Below are positions 42,404 to 54,761 of a stretch of DNA of 64,000 bases, piece after piece. Position 1 is the first letter of the stretch, and each line of letters opens with the position of its first letter. This stretch comes from Alopecurus myosuroides (lineage: Eukaryota; Streptophyta; Magnoliopsida; Poales; Poaceae), in assembly GCA_028641055.1 (NCBI GenBank), contig CM054059.1, positions 105,908,263-105,972,262 on the forward strand. Reading direction: 5' to 3'. The notes beneath the pieces were generated by a model. That model did not search any database and was not told the DNA's origin. It saw only the letters and a list, made by a program, of their open reading frames with translations. The translations under genes and the position numbers were made by a program.

Positions 42404-43551
42404 AGGGTCCCCTTGTCTAACCCCACAGGTGGGTCTAAAGTAGGGGCCGACTACCCCATTAATGTTAACAACAGTATTTCCGCTGATGACCAGTTGCATG
42501 GTCGAGCAAATCATCCGGTCATCCACCCCTCTCCGCTCTAAAACTAAGCAGAGGAAGGCCCAATCCAATCGGTCATACGCCTTTTGGAAATCTAGATTAA
42601 GGAAGACGCCCTGCTGCCGGCGCATCTTCACCTCATGAATAATTTCATGGAGGGCCATAATCCCATCATGGATATATCTGCCTTAAGGAAGGAGAATTGG
42701 TACGGGTGAGTGAGGCGTTGCAGAATCGGGGCGAGTATGGAGGCACACACTTTGGAGAATATCCTATGGATGACATTAAGGACCGTAATAGGTCTAAATT
42801 GGCGGATGTACGAGGCCCCCACTATCTTGGGGATCAAGGTAATAACACCAAAATTAAGGCAGGACATCACCAACGTTCCAATGTAGAATTCCTGGAACAT
42901 AGGCATGATGAACGGCTTGATAGTCTCCCATAATTTTTGGAAGAAAGTAACTGGAAGGCCATCCGGCCCTGGGGCCGAGTTCGCCTTCATCTCCATAGCC
43001 GCACGGGTCACCTCCTCTGCAAGGAAGGGGAGGGTCAGTTCCGTGTTTTCATTGTCTGAGACCCAACCGTATTGGCCATAGATCTGAGGCTAGCGAACCC
43101 CCCCCCTCGCGGACCTGCAGTAAATATCTCTTTATAGAAGGAGTAGATATGGGTGGAGATCTCCCTCGGCTCCTCTAAGAGTCGGCCCCCCTCCCAAAGG
43201 TAAGGAATAGAGCATTTCCTACGTTGCCCATTGGCGAGCGCGTGGAAGTATGCCGTACTCCCATTGCCCCTAAGGAACCGGTTCTAGCGACTCCGCTGTC
43301 GCTGAAATATCTCCGCTCCCTTATAGATCTCCATAAGGGAGCTCTCCAAGGCGTACGCTGAAGCCACTCTTATGTGGTAAGCGCCATAACTTCAGAGGCA
43401 CGATCAAGAGACCGAATCTCCTCCAGGATCGAGGTTTTCCTCCTTCTCACCTCCGCTCCAAGATTAGCACCCCACTCTCGCATGAATTTGCGAGACATCT
43501 GCGTGCAATGGTGCCATGCATCCACCGCATTAAACAGGCGCGGTGGATGGG
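42404..43551 (-). mobile_element. LINE, central segment (RT N-terminal half)
   Basis: The minus strand encodes NSAPGPDGLPVTFFQ (about 42985), FLNLDFQKAYDRLDW (about 42600) and CGVRQGDP (at the CACTA border), the classical non-LTR RT blocks. Upstream is the linker with GNG.TAYFHA-like sequence near 43240, in another frame. Frameshifts and stops are frequent. It is continuous with 51690-52956 once element C and one ATGGG are removed. Confidence 0.85.
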
Positions 43552-45263
43552 TGATGCATGTAAAATGCATAGATGAATTTTGCATATTTTCACATGGTTT
43601 TCTATTACATATTGCATCATATAAGAGTATAATTCAATGTTTTTATAGTATTTTGGGGTTAAATTACAAAGTCCCCCAACTTTTATGGAATTAACCCTGC
43701 CTGTCAGAAACCCCGTTTTCTATATTTTTGACATTTCAGGGGGCAAACTTCCGCGAAATCACCTGAAAATTTGTGGGGGTCATTTTCTTGGACGGAGAAG
43801 ACTTGCGGGTGAAGGATCCACGAGAATTGGGAAGGGAGGACCAAAAGAGGACCCTCCATGCGGCCAGATTCCTTGGCCGCGTGAGAGGCCTCCTTTTGGC
43901 CCCTGTGGCCCCAATTCCTTCCATCTTCGACTTACCGACTCCGTATTGACCTAAAACCGACTATAAAAAGGGTCCCCCGTACCCTTACGGAGAGGAGCGC
44001 CGCCGAAACACCGAAACACCGAAACAGAGACCAGAAGTTCCAGATTGGAGGGGGAAAACTCCGGTGGGCCGCCGCCGGTGTGATCTCCTACCCCTCCAAC
44101 GGCATCTCCATCGACATCTCCATGAAGAGGGAGTAGTCCACCCCAGGGCTATGGGTTTGTGGAAGTAGCACTTGTATCTCTCCCTCTATGTGCTTCACTA
44201 ATTAGATCCGTATGAGCTGCCTCACATGATTACGGGCACCGTTGTAATTCCTATGTGGTGGATCTTTTCTATGAGTTATTGAATCTGAGATTGCAATTGT
44301 TTCTCTTGAGTTATTTGAGTAGATGTATCTTATGTACCCCGTTCTTATTTGCTAGCTTTGATCAATCTAGTTCTTGAGAGCGTGTGTGGGGTGATGGGTG
44401 CATTAGTTGGAGTAACGGGAGGTGGCTAGTGTTGTGAAAGTGACAGAAGTTCAACGATCCACTTAGGTTTTGTTAAACCTTTCTTAGTTACCTCACTAGG
44501 GATAAAAAGGAGTACCTTGTTACCGGGGATTTTATGTGACACTAATCAATCTCCATGACTAGATCTAGCAAGTTCTTACTTCAACTTCATGTCACATTAC
44601 TTAAAGCTATACTCTGGTTTTTCCTTAATTATCGAGGTGTTCTTATTTATTTCGCATCTTGGTGGAGTATAAGAGGGATCAATATGACCGTAGAGATCTC
44701 TATGCTAGGACATGATGCCCATATGAAAGTACTCAATGTTATACATGTTATTGTAATCTCACATGTAATTCTTTATGTCCACCGTCTACCACTTTATTTG
44801 AGAGAATGCAAGTGTGAAACCATGAACCCCGGTCCTATTTTAATTATAAGAAAACACTCTAGTTACTTTGCTGAAATTTACTTTACTTGCACTTTATTTT
44901 ACTTGCATCTCCAATTCGAATTTACATTATCTCCATCACCACTTGCATCACAAAAATACAAAAACAATCCATTGCATATTTATTTTCTCATTTGCATTTA
45001 GTAGTAGATTTAATTATTGCACATTTACTTTCAGTTTTGCATTGAAATTTAGAAGCCTCACACCTTGTGCTTGACAACCACTTGGTGAGGTTGAGGACAC
45101 AAAATTCTCTACTTGTTTGCAAGATCCTGGAGGAAGCTTGGAAGACAACTGCTGAAATACTGGCTCCCCAAGAGTTCGATATAAATACTCGAGTCACCCT
45201 CGTGGGGAAGAAGGCTTGCCACTAGCTACACACTCTTCACTTGGAGTCTCAACCTAGCCATCA
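43552..45263 (+). repeat. Left LTR of element C
   Basis: It runs TGATGCATGTAAAATGC...TAGCCATCA, with a CTATAAAAAG TATA box at 43961-43970 and a triple CGAAACAC repeat just downstream. It differs from the right LTR by roughly 5 percent in the first 550 bases and less after that. Confidence 0.93.
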
Positions 45264-45273
45264 AGCGTTTTTC

Positions 45274-45291
45274 TGGTGCCGTTGCCGGGGA
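45274..45291 (+). promoter_or_regulatory. Primer-binding site of element C (tRNA-Asp)
   Basis: TGGTGCCGTTGCCGGGGA lies 10 bases after the LTR, with one mismatch to the tRNA-Asp complement. Confidence 0.85.
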
Positions 45292-45592
45292 GCCATAGGT
45301 GAAGGAGTTGTCCAAGGGAGCTCACAAGAAGTCTTCATCACCAACAAGGTGTGAAAACACCTAAGCTTGGGGAGGTTGCACCTACGTGAGTACCGTCCTT
45401 TCTATCTCCACCTTCTTTCAAGTAGATTGTTTTGTTTCTTGTCTTGTTTTTGTTTTTGTTTTTTGTTTTGTCTTGCATATTTTATTTTAGTTTTGCATTT
45501 AGTTATCTAGTTTATTTTAGTATTTCGAATTTGCTTAGTTACTTTACTTTTGTTTTGCATAAAAAATTAAAAACTACATAAAAACTGTTAAA

Positions 45593-47215
45593 ATGGGTGA
45601 TAGAACTAAATTAAGTGACTACACAAATACACCCAATGACCAGTTCATTGCTAGGCCAATTACTACACCTGAAATACAAGCTGAAAGCTATGAAGTAAGT
45701 CCTAGTTTATTGAATTTAATTACTAGAGAGCAATTTGGTGGTAGTGCTATGGAGGATGCCTCTATGCATCTTCATGATTTCATGGAAATATGTGATATGC
45801 AAAAATTTAAAAATGTGGAAAGTAGTGTTTTAAAACTGAAATTATTTCCTTTTTCACTTAGAGGAAAGGCTAAAGAATGGTTACTTTCACTACCTACAGC
45901 TAGTATAAAGTCTTGGGATGATTTAAAAGAAGCTTTCATTAAGAAATATTATCCTCCCGTTAAATTTTTGCAAAATAGGAATAATATCCTCTCATTTAGG
46001 CAAAATGATAATGAACATGTAGCCATGGCATGGGATAGAATTAAATTAATGATTAGAACATTCCCATCACATGGAGTAAATGAATGGACCATACTACACG
46101 CTTTTTATAATGGTCTAAACTACATGTCTAGAAATATACTTGATTCTGCTGCTGGAGGTGCCTTTATGAGTAAAACTGTAGGAGAGGCTAAGAGCATATT
46201 AGAAAGCATATTGCAAAATTATAGTCAATGGAATACTGAAAGAGCACCCAATCCCACTAAGAAAATAAACTCAATTGAAGAAACCAATGATTTGTCTTCT
46301 AAAATGGACACTATTCTTGCTTTTATTAATAAACAAAATATGGAGAATGTGCCTTTGCATGAGCTAGTTGGTAGTAATTCTGAAAGTGTGGATGTTAATT
46401 TTGTTAGGAATTATGGTAGCAATGGTTTTGGTAATGCTTATAATTCATATAGTAAACCTCCTTATGTGCCAAATAAACCTTTTGTTCCATATCCTAATGC
46501 TAATGAAAATAAGTGGAAGCCTTCTAGTGAAATTTCTGAATCTAATAAATTGCTTATGGAACAAGTTGCTAGTCACAATGCTATGATACATGAGTTAAAT
46601 AAGTCTATTGCATCCATTAGTAGTGAAATTAAAGGATTGCAACTTCAATCTTCGAATTTAGATAAAGCATTGTCAAAATTAGCTGATAATCAAGCAACTC
46701 TATTAAGCATGTCAGCAGGAAAGCCACAAGCACAACCTAGTGTAGGAATGAATTCTATTACTATTTTTGCTCCTATTATTGAAAATATTGATCATATTGC
46801 TGAGAATACAAGTGAGCATGTCCCTACTAGCTTAGAAGAAACTTTGAATGAAATAGTGAAGTACCCTGAATATTTACTTCCATATATGTCTTATCTTGCT
46901 AGCAAAGATGAAATTAGTCCTCATGAATCAAGCATGCTAGCTAAATTAGAGAGTAAAGTAGAGGAAATTATGATGCTTACTGAAATTAAGGATCCATTGC
47001 TTGATTTAGAAAAAAGTAGCTTGCAAGAACTTATTGCTACTCTACAAAAATTTGCTAGTGATCCCACTATAAATGTTAATCAACCTGGCTTTGGATATTA
47101 TATTGCTAATCATGTCTTGCAAGAAAAAATTGCTAGGTACAATAATGAGGCCATGATACCTCCTAAGCTTGGGGATGCATGGATCCCCAAGGTGCTAGTT
47201 TCAATTGGAAAATAA
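45593..47215 (+). CDS. Element C gag polyprotein (intact ORF)
   Basis: The 540 residues run from ATG 45593 to TAA 47213-47215. The capsid core of the retrotransposon-gag family is at residues about 75-200 (LKLFPFSLRGKAKEWLLSLP, SWDDLKEAFIKKYYPP, WTILHAFYNGL). An Asn/Tyr/Pro-rich linker and a helical region with heptads (about 325-390) follow. No CCHC finger is obvious. The protease domain begins in the same frame just after the stop. The element's LTRs have diverged, yet this ORF has no internal stop, which is unusual here. Gag would form the particle; pol must come from another element. Confidence 0.85.
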   Translation: MGDRTKLSDYTNTPNDQFIARPITTPEIQAESYEVSPSLLNLITREQFGGSAMEDASMHLHDFMEICDMQKFKNVESSVLKLKLFPFSLRGKAKEWLLSLPTASIKSWDDLKEAFIKKYYPPVKFLQNRNNILSFRQNDNEHVAMAWDRIKLMIRTFPSHGVNEWTILHAFYNGLNYMSRNILDSAAGGAFMSKTVGEAKSILESILQNYSQWNTERAPNPTKKINSIEETNDLSSKMDTILAFINKQNMENVPLHELVGSNSESVDVNFVRNYGSNGFGNAYNSYSKPPYVPNKPFVPYPNANENKWKPSSEISESNKLLMEQVASHNAMIHELNKSIASISSEIKGLQLQSSNLDKALSKLADNQATLLSMSAGKPQAQPSVGMNSITIFAPIIENIDHIAENTSEHVPTSLEETLNEIVKYPEYLLPYMSYLASKDEISPHESSMLAKLESKVEEIMMLTEIKDPLLDLEKSSLQELIATLQKFASDPTINVNQPGFGYYIANHVLQEKIARYNNEAMIPPKLGDAWIPKVLVSIGK

Positions 47216-47608
47216 ATTCACCATGCTATGTTAGATCTAGGTTCTAGTGTATCGGTACTCTCTAAAGAATTATATGAATTGCTAGAACTAGAAAATTTAG
47301 AAAAGTGCTCAAGTGAATTTGTCCTTTCTGATAACTCTACTAAACATTCTATAGGACAAGTAAAAGATGTTATGATTGAATTGCACATGACTTTTGTACC
47401 CGTTGATTTCATTATTATGGATATGGGGGATAATTCCCCTAGTCCTATTATTTTGGGTAGACCTTTTCTTCGTAGTACAGGTGCAATCATAGACTCCAAG
47501 GAAGGTAATGTCAAGTTTAAGTTCCCTCACAAGAAAAACATGGAGCACTTCCCAACGAAGAGGGGCACGCTGAAGAACAAGCTCCCTCATGAGCTTTATC
47601 CCTCTTGA
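47216..47608 (+). CDS. Element C aspartic protease domain
   Basis: It is in the same frame as gag, separated only by TAA 47213-47215. The active-site-type motif is LDLGSSVSVL (about 47228-47257), followed by FIIMDMG and IILGRPFLRSTGAIID (about 47445-47490), the conserved flap/C-terminal signature of gypsy proteases. It ends at TGA 47606-47608. The canonical DTG/DSG is DLG here, as usual for the Athila group. It could be made by read-through of the TAA, or the TAA may be a mutation. Confidence 0.75.
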   Translation: MHHAMLDLGSSVSVLSKELYELLELENLEKCSSEFVLSDNSTKHSIGQVKDVMIELHMTFVPVDFIIMDMGDNSPSPIILGRPFLRSTGAIIDSKEGNVKFKFPHKKNMEHFPTKRGTLKNKLPHELYPS

Positions 47609-49978
47609 TTATCAAGTAAGTAAAGCCTAGCTATATGGCTATAAAGAAAGCGCTTTACGGGAGGCAACCCGGTTGTTTTTGTTTGGATTTTCCTAGTGTC
47701 CTCTTGCTGTCTCAAGATATTAGTTTTTTTGTTTTAATTCTGGAGTTTTAAATAAAGAGTCAAGTCAAACCCATTTGGACTTATAAGTTGCTATCCTAGT
47801 GCATGAAATTTCTGTTTCAGCACGAGTCTGCTCACCGTATGATTTTATGTTTTTTATTGGTATGTCGGATTGAGCTAATTTTTTAGTATGTTCTGCAACT
47901 TTTCGTTCTCTGTAAGCACAAAAGTTGGCTTAATTTTTTGACGAGTCTAGCTTAGAGAAAAACGTTCGTTTTGCTGCTGCTGCTGCTGCTTTTCTGGACA
48001 GATTCTGCCTTCTTTTGTTTTATGCACTCTTTGGGCTTGGGAATCAAATTTCCATGATTCTTTCAAGCAAGAGAGTGAACATACAACATAATGAACCTTA
48101 TTTTCTATCTACTGGAGCATTTGATTTGGAATTTTGCACAGCAAACATGTGATTTGTTTGTCCTTGCTAATCTCACCCCACAGAAAAAGAATGGGAGAAA
48201 CATGTTTTGTGAAGTTTTTTCATAGGGAATAGAGGAGCTGCGCCTCAAGACATCCAAGAATGGTGGAAGCCATAAGCTTGGGGATGTGATGAACACCCCA
48301 CTGGAGCTACACTCTTTTGGTTAGCACATGTCTACTTTCTGTTTTTCTAAGCAAAGCATTTATCGTAGAGACTTGAAGCGTCTAGTTTTTATTTTTATTT
48401 TTGTTTTGATAAGACCACCACCATCATTTTATATGAGATTGAGATACTGGAGTTTGGGGTTGGAATGTATTGGATGCTAGTATTATGACTTGGAATAGGG
48501 ATGCCATGGTTGATTAAGAGCTACATATGTTTGCATGGTTTATAGGCTTTTTTGTGTAGAAATTTGCAATAATGTTGTCTTGAGCTATCTCTTATTCGTG
48601 TCCTTGATGTTAATTGCTGGTTTATTTAGTTTGTCATGAAATGAGTATTTCTATGGACATATGCATGCATAGTAGCTGGTCAACTATCTCCCTCTTGCTA
48701 GCCCAAAAATTTAAAAATTCCAACAAGTAAAAACTTGTTTCCAACACTCCTTAGCCAAGTATTTCCAGTGAGTCCACCATATCTTCCAATTAGCTTCATT
48801 GCTATTCCGAGTATGTTCACCATGTTATTGTGTTATTTATGTTCTAAATTAAGATATTCACTTTATTAATTGTCATGGATTGAACTTGGGATAGGACTCT
48901 CACGAACTTTTGAAGGCACACTTTACTTTTTATGCATCTAATAAACATGACCCAATAATGGGAGCCACAAGTTTTGCGTTTGACAAGTGTGTGGTTGGGA
49001 GCTAGCTATAAACGTGTATCACCGGAAAGCTTTCAACATTGCACAAAAAAAATTTACATTTGGTTGATATCATGTACTTTTGTTTTTGGACTCCTGCCAT
49101 GCCGAAATGAAATAGAGGAATAGTAAGTTTTGATGAGTAAGTATCTATATGACTAGAGAAACACATTGGGCCGCTAACCCAAGCCATGCTTTATCATGGT
49201 GGAAATTTACTTACAGCTTGAGTGACTCTACAACACATCCTATAATAAAATAAGAAGCTATGCATAATAGTGAATGAAAATAAAAAGGATGATGAGTCTA
49301 CTCCGTTTGTTCATCTTGTCATTGTAACATGGGCTTGTTTGCATGTCATGGGGCAAGAGGTACCACTTTGCGGTTCTCGATGATGTCATTAATACTTATT
49401 ATGATTGTACAAAGCATATTAGGAATCTTAAGTTGAGTAATCATGGAGTAGGTTTTCACACTCACGGGGCATGAGGCTTTCAACCACCTTGTCATTCTCA
49501 TTACTTCAATACTCACAATTGTAAGATGCTAGTGATAAAGGGGCAATGAGAGTCCTAGATCAATGGATACCACATTTCAATTAGTAATTTTAGTTGAATA
49601 ATTTAGAGGCTAAATAAGACTTGATCATGTTTTACCTCTACTCAATTTTCTCCAAAGTGTCCACCATATTTATATTCTCCATTATGCTATTCTTTGACCA
49701 ATATAGGATTTTATTTTTCATTTTGTGTATGCATTTGGTCCATAGTGCTTTTATTTCATTATACACTTTGTGAACTTTCATGAAGCATCTTTGCTTGCAT
49801 ATTTGATATTTCTTACAACATGAATTGTATATTGCTACTCATTTCTAGTATTAATAATTTGATTATATGTAGCATGAATAATCCTCCTTGATATCCCATG
49901 ATTGTTTCAATATGCAAACCCATCTTAGTTTTATCACCTTCATACTCGAGGATGAGCATGGGTTAAGCTTGGGGATGT
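47609..49978. other. Element C 3' non-coding internal region
   Basis: No gene. AAGCGCTTTACGGGAGGCAA (about 47647-47667) follows the ORF as in elements A and D. TAAGCTTGGGGATG-type tracts occur at about 48272 and next to the LTR at about 49964. A short (CTG)n-like tract is near 47977. Confidence 0.65.
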
Positions 49979-51689
49979 TGATGCATGTAAAATGCATAGA
50001 TAAATTTTGCATATTTTCACATGGTTTTCTATTACATATTGCATCATATAAGCGTATAATTAAATGTTTTATAGTATTTTGGGGTTAAATTACAAAGTCC
50101 CCCAACTTTTATGGAATTAACCCTGCCTGTCAGAAACCCCGTTTTCTATATTTTTGACGTTTCAGGGGGCAAACTTCCGCGAAATCACCTGAAAATCTGC
50201 GGGGGTCATTTTCTTGGAAGGAGAAGACTTGTGGGCGAAGGATCCACGAGAATTGGGCAAGGAGGCCCAAAAGAGGACCCTCCACGCGGCCAGATTCCTT
50301 GGCCGCGTGAGAGGCCCCCTTTTGGCCTCTATGGCCCCAATTCCTTCCATCTTCGCCTTACCGACTCCGTCTTGATCTAAAACCGACTATAAAAAGGGTC
50401 CCCCGTACCCTTACGGAGAGGAGCACCGCCGAAACACCGAAACACCGAAACCGAGACCAGAAGTTCCAGATTGGAGGGGGAAAACTCCGGCGGGGCGCCG
50501 CTGGTGTGATCTCCTACCCCTCCAATGTCATCTCCATCGACATCTCCATGAAGAGGGAGTAGTCCACCCCAGGGCTATGGGTTTGTGGAAGTAGCACTTG
50601 TATCTCTCTCTCTATGTGCTTCACTAATTAGATCCGTATGAGCTGCCTCACATGATTACAGGCACCGTTGTAATTCCTATGTGGTGGATCTTTTCTATGA
50701 GTTACTGAATCTGAGATTGCAATTGTTTCTCTTGAGTTATTTGAGTAGATGTATCTTATGTACCCCGTTATTATTTGCTAGCTTTGATCAATCTAGTTCT
50801 TGAGAGCGTGTGTGGGGTGATGGGTGCATTAGTTGGAGTAACGGGGGGTGGCTAGTGCTGCGAAAGTGACAGAAGTTCAGCGATCCACTTAGGTTTTGTT
50901 AAACCTTTCTTAGTTACCTCACTAGGGATAAAAAGGAGTACCTTGTTACCGGGGATTTGAAGTGACACTAATCAATCTCCATGACTAGATCTAGCAAGTT
51001 CTTACTTCAACTTCATGTCACATTGCTTAAAGCTATACTCTGGTTTTTCCTTAATTATCGAGGTGTTATGATTTATTTCGCATCTTGGTGGAGTATAAGA
51101 GGGATCAATATGACCGTAGAGATCTCTATGCTAGGACATGATGCCCATATGAAAGTACTCAATGTTATACATGTTATTGTAATCTCACATGTAATTCTTT
51201 ATGTCCACCGTCTACCACTTTATTTGAGAGAATGCAAGTGTGAAACCATGAACCCCGGTCCTATTTTAATTATAAGAAAACACTCTAGTTACTTTGCTGC
51301 AATTTACTTTACTTGCACTTTACTTTACTTGCATCTCCAATTCGAATTTACATTATCTCCATCACCACTTGCATCACAAAAATACAAAAACAATCCATTG
51401 CATATTTATTTTCTCATTTGCATTTAGTAGTAGATTTAATTATTGCACATTTACTTTCAGTTTTGCATTGCAATTTAGAAGTCTCACACCTTGTGCTTGA
51501 CAACCACTTGGTGAGGTTGAGGTCAAAAAATTCTCTACTTGTTTGCAGGATCCTGGAGGAAGCTTGGAAGACAACTGCTGAAATACTGGCTCCCCAAGAG
51601 TTCGATATAAACACTCGAGTCACCCTCGTGGGGAAGAAGGCTTGACACTAGCTACACACTGTTCACTTGGAGTCTCAACCTAGCCATCA
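49979..51689 (+). repeat. Right LTR of element C
   Basis: 1711 bp, TGATGCATG...TAGCCATCA, followed by the TSD ATGGG. Confidence 0.93.
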
Positions 51690-52956
51690 ATGGGTCGCTG
51701 CGGCAGTCCACTTAGTCTGGACCGCTTCCACAAAGCCAGGTTTCTCCAACCAGTAGTTCTTAATGTGGAAGCGGTTCATCCTTGGAGGCGTAGCACCACC
51801 AGAGGACAGGAGAAGGGGAGTGTGATCAGAACCAACCGTAGTGAGCGCTTACAGAGAGCACAGGGGGAAGGCCATCTTCCAGTCTACCGATACAAGGACT
51901 CGATCCAGCATGCTCCGGATCTGGTCCGCCCGGTTGTTAGTCTAGGTGTATCTAGCTCCAACACGTCTAATCTCCGTAAGGGCCAAGTCGGCAATGCAAT
52001 CATTGAATACAATAATCATTCGGTGATCCACATTTTCCGAACTCTTGTCATCCCGAGACCTAATGAGGTTAAAGTCCCCGACAATAACTATCGGCCTCGA
52101 ACATCACGCCACCTTGTCGCGCAACTTGGCAAGGAAGGCAGGCGATCTATTGTGGTACGCGGAGCCATAAACGATTATCACCTCTCACTTGAGGGAGGTC
52201 CGTCTATGCGTAAGAACCATACTTACGAAGAATTCCCCATGATCCATGTCATCCAAACCTCCCCTGGCACGGGCTAGGCGGGCGCTGTAACGAGACGGCT
52301 ACGAGGGCTGCCTGGCACAACGCTGCGTCGGCTCCTACGTGGAGGCCACATGGGTGTCGGGGAATACTATGACCTGCTCGCTGGAACCCAAAGCCGGGGT
52401 CGCCGGGACATGGGGAGGAGAGCCCACCGGGTAAGTGGGGGACGAGCCCAGGGAGAGGGTGTAGCAGAGAGCCCCCCACCCGGAGCGGGAGGAGGATAGC
52501 GGGGCCACGTCCATCCCCACAATTGGCGCAGTCCTCTTCCTGGTCCCCATTGCCTAGTCCCAGGGTGGTAGCGTCGAGACCCGGAAGACCGAAGTTGGAG
52601 CCGTACTAGGAGAATGGGAGCTTGGACAGCGAGCCATCCTCGACCAGCGCCGCAAGCCCCCCAACGGCCAGGGCCACACTCTGAGGCGGCGTGGCAGAGT
52701 GGGCCGCCGGTGCCTCAGGCGGGCGAGCATCAGCCGCGGAGTTGGGCTCCTGGGACTCCCTCGGGCTAGTCTCATCGTCGTCATCGTCCGAGGAATCAGC
52801 CCCCAAGGAGTCACCGTCCTCCTCCGAGAGTCCCCCATCAGGGCGACTGGGAGGGGAGGGGGGGAGGGGTCCTCGTCCAACTCCACCCGCACAGTCGCAC
52901 CATCGTTTCCCCAACGACCACCAAAGTAGACGGGAGGCAGAAGGCCGGGAAGGAGG
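51690..52956 (-). mobile_element. LINE, 5' segment (ORF1 end and endonuclease)
   Basis: On the minus strand, 52914-52606 encodes a Pro/Ser-rich then strongly acidic ORF1-like tail. From about 52500 to 51760, in several broken frames, come apurinic-endonuclease blocks including IVIVGDFNLIRS (about 52090-52055) and VGSDHTPLLL (about 51830-51800). These are the catalytic Asn and His boxes of L1-type LINEs. The true 5' end is not seen because element D begins at 52957. Confidence 0.8.
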
Positions 52957-54508
52957 TGGTACGTCATAACCGTTTTCTTAATTTCAGATTTCCATTTTGT
53001 TTTCATGTTATTTGGTACATGTTTCCTAGACACTTTATGTCATTTTTATCGATTTTTGGGACTAACCTATTGACAAAATGCCACAGAGTCACTTCTGTGT
53101 TTTCTCTTGTTTTTAGTTTCAGAAAAATTGTTCTAGAAATATTGTCGGACTTGGAAAATTCGAAACCCGGAAGTCTTAGAATTCCGAAGGTTCCACGGAG
53201 TCCCGACGAGGCCCGGAGAGGGGCCACACCATAGGGCGGTGCGCCCCCCATGGCCGCGCCGTGGGGTGGTGTGGGCCCCTCGGGCATCCACCGCCATCTC
53301 CATTTCCCTATTTAATCCCCCCGATACGTGAACCCTTGAGATATACCACTTTTTCCCGAGAAACACCTTAGGCTGCCACCATCGTCAACCCGAGATCGGG
53401 ACGATTTTGGAGCTCTCCCCGACACTCTGCCAGGAGAGAAATTCATCACCGGAGGGCTCTACACCACCATGCCCGCCTCCAGAGTGATGTGTGAGTAGTT
53501 CATCCCTGGACTACAAGTCCATAGCAGTAGCTAGATGGTTGTCTTCTCCACTTTATGACTAATGTTTAGATCCCGTGAGATGCCTTACATGATCGAGGTA
53601 ATCTTATTGTAATGCTACATGTTGTGTTTGCTAGGATCCAATGAATGTTGAATGCTTTGTCTTCTGATTATCAATCTATCATGTTATCTTCATGCATATG
53701 TTATTTATGATCTTGCATGCACTCCGTGTAGATGCTACTGACTCCAAGAGGGAGTATTTATGCTCGATAGTGGGTTCATGCCTCGTTTGCATATGTGCTC
53801 GAGTGACAGAAACGTGATGGATGGAGGATGTGTTGTTTCCATTAGGGAGAAAGCAATGATGTTTACTTCGTTTACATTGTTTACATTACACACTTTGCTT
53901 ACTGCGATTATCTACTGCTTCAACTTAATACCCAACGTTTGTTCGGATCATATTCGGAAGGTGCATTATTAGTCATAGATGCAGTTGGATGACGGTCTAT
54001 GTATTTTGTTGTAATGCCCGCATGAATCACATAGTAATCTTTATGTATTGCATATGCACTACGATGCAGCCTTCATTTCTATCAATTGCCCGACTGTAAT
54101 TTGTTCACCCCACATGTTATTTATTTTCTATGGAGAGACACCACTACTGAACTGTCGTCCCCGGTCCATTTCCTCATATTGATAAGACAACCACTCAATT
54201 ACTATTTTCATATTTTTCTCATACTATTTTCCACACCATACGTTTAACCTCTTTGTGTTTAGCAAAACCGGTGAGATTGACAACCTCACTGCTTCGCTGG
54301 GGGCAAAGTGATTAGATTGTTTTGTGTAGGTTCAAAGTTTCTGAACCGGTAGTGCGCCCTGCCATCTCAGCCACTTCAACCTTCGGAAGTTTATTTTTCC
54401 TCCTACTGGTCGATTCTACCTTGGTTTCTTTCTGAGGGAAACTTACTGCTGTGCTCTTCATACCTTCCTCTTGGGGTCTCCTAATGAACGTGTATTACAC
54501 GCACATCA
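52957..54508 (+). repeat. Left LTR of element D
   Basis: It starts TGGTACGTC (a variant of TGATACGTC) and ends CGCACATCA. It shares GGGACTAACCTATTGACAA with element A's LTR type, and a possible TATTTAA box is at about 53309. The 5' boundary depends on this match because no partner LTR is available. Confidence 0.7.
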
Positions 54509-54519
54509 AGCTAATTTTC

Positions 54520-54603
54520 TGGCGCCGTTGCGGGGATTTCATATTCATCAAGAAGCAACCAATCCCTCATCAACAGCTAATTTTCTGGCGCCATTGCCGG
54601 GGA
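54520..54603 (+). promoter_or_regulatory. Duplicated primer-binding region of element D (tRNA-Asp)
   Basis: Two copies of CATCAA..GCTAATTTTCTGGCGCC occur in tandem. The first site (54520-54536) lacks one C of TGGCGCCGTTGCCGGGGA; the second (54586-54603, TGGCGCCATTGCCGGGGA) has one mismatch. They lie about 66 bp apart. Confidence 0.75.
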
Positions 54604-54761
54604 GGAAGAGAACTTCTGCAAGGGGGGTCTCTCACTTGTAATCTCTTTATTATGTTATTTGTTTCCTTAGTTTATTTTATTTTGTCTTGTTTACTTCTCT
54701 TTATCAAAAAAAAAGTTCTTATTCTAGCTGTTATTTTTACCCTGTTTCTAGTCTTGCTAAC

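Larger units (their letters stand above)
43552..51689 (+). mobile_element. Element C: full-length Athila-like gypsy retrotransposon, gag-pro only
   Basis: LTRs are 43552-45263 and 49979-51689 (1712 and 1711 bp), with perfect TSD ATGGG (43547-43551 and 51690-51694), inserted in the LINE. The primer-binding site is tRNA-Asp type. A purine-rich tract TAAGCTTGGGGATGT abuts the right LTR. One 540-residue gag ORF is intact and is followed by a protease domain, but there is no RT, RNase H or integrase and no room for a degraded copy that I can recognise. It is therefore non-autonomous. Confidence 0.95.

Noticed and set aside
44555..45001. 148-codon ORF present in both LTRs of element C (also 50981-51427)
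   Set aside because: It is conserved only because the two LTRs are copies. It is hydrophobic, low-complexity at the end and has no known domain; not strong enough to call a gene.
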